Source of the DNA: an uncultured Eubacteriaceae bacterium
GTDB lineage: Bacteria; Bacillota; Clostridia; Lachnospirales; CAG-274
NCBI GenBank assembly: GCA_946534775.1
Contig: CAMNCZ010000091.1
Coordinates: 1 to 5,759 of the forward strand
Reading direction: 5' to 3'
Length of the DNA stretch: 5,759 bases
Shown: positions 5,701 through 5,759 of the stretch, one piece after another
Layout of the letters: every line of letters begins with the position of its first letter
Numbering within the stretch: position 1 is the stretch's first letter
The notes under the pieces: generated by a model
What the model was told of the DNA's origin: nothing
Seen by the model: only the letters and a program-made list of their open reading frames with translations
Databases searched by the model: none
Translations under genes and position numbers: made by a program

Positions 5701-5759
5701 CCTACTATAATGACAAAGGCTATTGCGGTACGATAGCGGGTTATGTTACGGGCGGCACG
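2703..5759 (+). CDS. Secreted zinc metalloprotease (M30-like) with GLUG modules, 3' end outside window
   Basis: The frame is open for 1019 codons from a GTG start and runs off the window, so the C-terminus is unknown. Residues 1-27 are a Sec signal peptide: MKIKK, a hydrophobic core, then V-N-A before a likely cut at A27/G28. The catalytic domain (about 60-400) carries H228-E-A-Q-H232 and, 15 residues later, N-E248-G-L-S. This is the zinc-binding HExxH plus third-ligand glutamate layout of gluzincins; with the preceding VGVGEHCYVWMD (about 123-134) it most resembles peptidase family M30 (hyicolysin-like). A beta-rich part of unknown role follows (about 410-580). Residues 585-826 form a GLUG-type module, 840-867 a TTTE-repeat linker, and 868-1019 the start of a second such module. 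No LPXTG or dockerin can be seen, but the C-terminus is missing. It lies divergent to the AIM24 operon. It probably degrades or binds host, dietary or cell-surface protein; the substrate is unknown. Secretion and the zinc-site motif are firm; the family is likely. Confidence 0.88.
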   Translation, partial: MKIKKALSFMLSAVMLSTNINITQVNAGQVLYGDYVVISNTSLDPNAKESTGVIEFDDLGVYTAQSVNPDAIKDSSLAAQKNVYTGGGSQDNIVPSGNVTKTYKTGDTTKFASSSSDLTCVGVGEHCYVWMDSDIYAAYSDANRQTAVNSIIDTFDTISYEQYLKPYNYDKYIKYFDGSDKLSIAFIKSSSTASGYYNPSDTDTVIYIPTSTSDLQTDFWGSFMLFAHEAQHAMAYSQNRIYGLWLNEGLSVNIMENRDSWIEDIDGNTNIAKGAPLVNNGYGSDNTIKYGFPCMFIRYINAQANGGKYLNADNISSSDLAAYQKFYSYFYDTKIPSGIEGFDKDIYVFEYLMSDYHSKNSSLFANPDGSCWDFNDALRNFRIAAVMQESSGTYSFGTPGISNIVPFYPMYSGKSGTSVSLAGTGAIIVKTVDGKFTVPENHGEHIEYVSFNCNRRPGNGNVVLSLPDKDVYVKGEGFSADGMKIALTANGTNYVLRNISQLNAKGLYVYMLDGNYMDATFSEVKDGTELKTPYPSNGSEKFYLYLCEGRASLSQLQSGSVKYKYLFSITVCEQSPAISSVPVQDGDSYYLIYNKDQLLWYNNKLASSSAKAKLMADITVNDTDVVQAVKNGQTSSLTVWEPHILTAHFDGQGHTISGLYISKDRYGGLFMQLAGSSAKVENLGIVNSYYNCPNGYVGGIAGMMYGGSIENCYTDVYIKSDYKYSGGIVGLNSSTVKNCFAVGDVEGYVAGISAANNDGTTDNCYYVSSTYPSSGECITKERFAAGEAAYLLNTNGEEIWYQNIDNNKTPDAYPTLDRSHGFVYKVTGGYSNDPNTVFETTTEATTTETTTETTTETTTETTTETTTIAYVNGFGSDGSYQPAELKNGWYEIGNAGQLYWFEDLAYENSSIKGKLVNDIVVNDADVISLAKADTTDGLRRWLSIGRDKSFSGEFDGQGHYISGLYCIGYYNNYTTKYCGFTSLLNGTVKNLGIINSYFKTYYNDKGYCGTIAGYVTGGT
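4455..5180 (+). other. First GLUG-type beta module of the secreted protease
   Basis: Residues 585-826 open with DSYYLIYNKDQLLWYNN and an 'L-M-A-D-I-T-V-N' strand. FDGQGHTISGLY follows (649-660), then ENLGIVNS, then two GLUG-type repeats (VGGIAGMMYGGSIENCYT and SGGIVGLNSSTVKNCFA) and a degenerate third. The module closes with the YLLNT...WYQNID...PDAYPTLD segment usual at the end of such units. GLUG repeats occur in surface and secreted bacterial proteins, often in adhesin-like or peptidase-linked parts, and stack as beta-helix-like coils. The likely job is binding or spacing, not catalysis. Confidence 0.7.
5220..5303 (+). repeat. Tandem TTTE-coding repeat (interdomain linker)
   Basis: A 12-base unit (ACAACAACGGAA, one copy with GAG) is repeated and encodes residues 840-867: TTTE, A, five more TTTE units and a final TTT. 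Near-identical units at DNA level point to expansion by slippage. The linker separates the two GLUG-type modules and would be extended, flexible and a likely site for O-glycosylation. Such Thr/Glu linkers are common in Ruminococcus secreted enzymes. Confidence 0.9.
5304..5759 (+). other. Second GLUG-type beta module (truncated by window end)
   Basis: From residue 868 the layout of the first module repeats: a Trp/Tyr-rich opening (NGWYEIGNAGQLYWFEDL), an 'L-V-N-D-I-V-V-N-D-A-D-V' strand matching the first module's 'M-A-D-I-T-V-N-D-T-D-V', FDGQGHYISGLY at 954-965, then KNLGIINSYF and the beginning of a GLUG repeat (CGTIAGYVTGG) at the window edge. An insertion (GLRRWLSIGRDKSFSG, about 938-952) gives a fuller beta-strand before FDGQGH than in the first copy. 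Confidence 0.75.

Overview
The window looks like a chromosomal segment of a low-to-moderate GC, Gram-positive gut Clostridia, most likely Ruminococcus or a close relative in the Oscillospiraceae. This rests on AAAGGAG ribosome binding sites, a secreted multidomain protein with Thr-Thr-Thr-Glu linkers (a habit of Ruminococcus surface and secreted proteins), GLUG-type beta modules, and a zinc-ribbon membrane protein of a kind common in these bacteria. The taxonomic call is an inference from style; no rRNA or marker gene is present.

Layout from left to right. Positions 1-100 hold the last 32 codons of a rightward gene that looks like the C-terminus of a DDE-type insertion-sequence transposase. 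Positions 101-298 are non-coding and contain three inverted repeats. The one at 201-243 is a very good intrinsic terminator for leftward transcription and could also be the edge of the insertion sequence. Positions 299-2518 hold a leftward three-gene operon, in transcription order: an AIM24/TIGR00266-family protein (1841-2518), a zinc-ribbon protein with one membrane segment and an acidic Trp-Asp-Ser tail (1015-1815), and a soluble zinc-ribbon protein with a possible PH-like C-terminal domain (299-979). The gaps are 25 and 35 bases, and each gene has its own Shine-Dalgarno sequence.

Positions 2519-2702 are a compact divergent control region. It has a TATAAT promoter for the leftward operon, an extended -10 promoter for the rightward gene, and between them two near-identical 13-bp dyads whose centres are 30 bp apart. 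Each dyad overlaps the -35 region of one promoter. This arrangement suggests that one dimeric repressor or activator controls both directions.

From 2703 to the right edge a single reading frame stays open for 1019 codons. It starts at GTG, so an ATG-only search that also needs a stop codon would miss it. It encodes a secreted protein: signal peptide, a zinc metalloprotease domain with HEAQH and a downstream NEG glutamate (resembling peptidase family M30, hyicolysin-like), a beta-rich middle, a first GLUG-type module, a TTTE-repeat linker, and a second copy of the module that runs off the window. The gene is truncated by the window end, not by mutation.

Taken together, the window pairs a cell-surface or secreted protease with a small envelope-associated operon across a shared regulatory region. 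Co-regulation is inferred from the DNA; no functional link between the two sides is demonstrated by the sequence.
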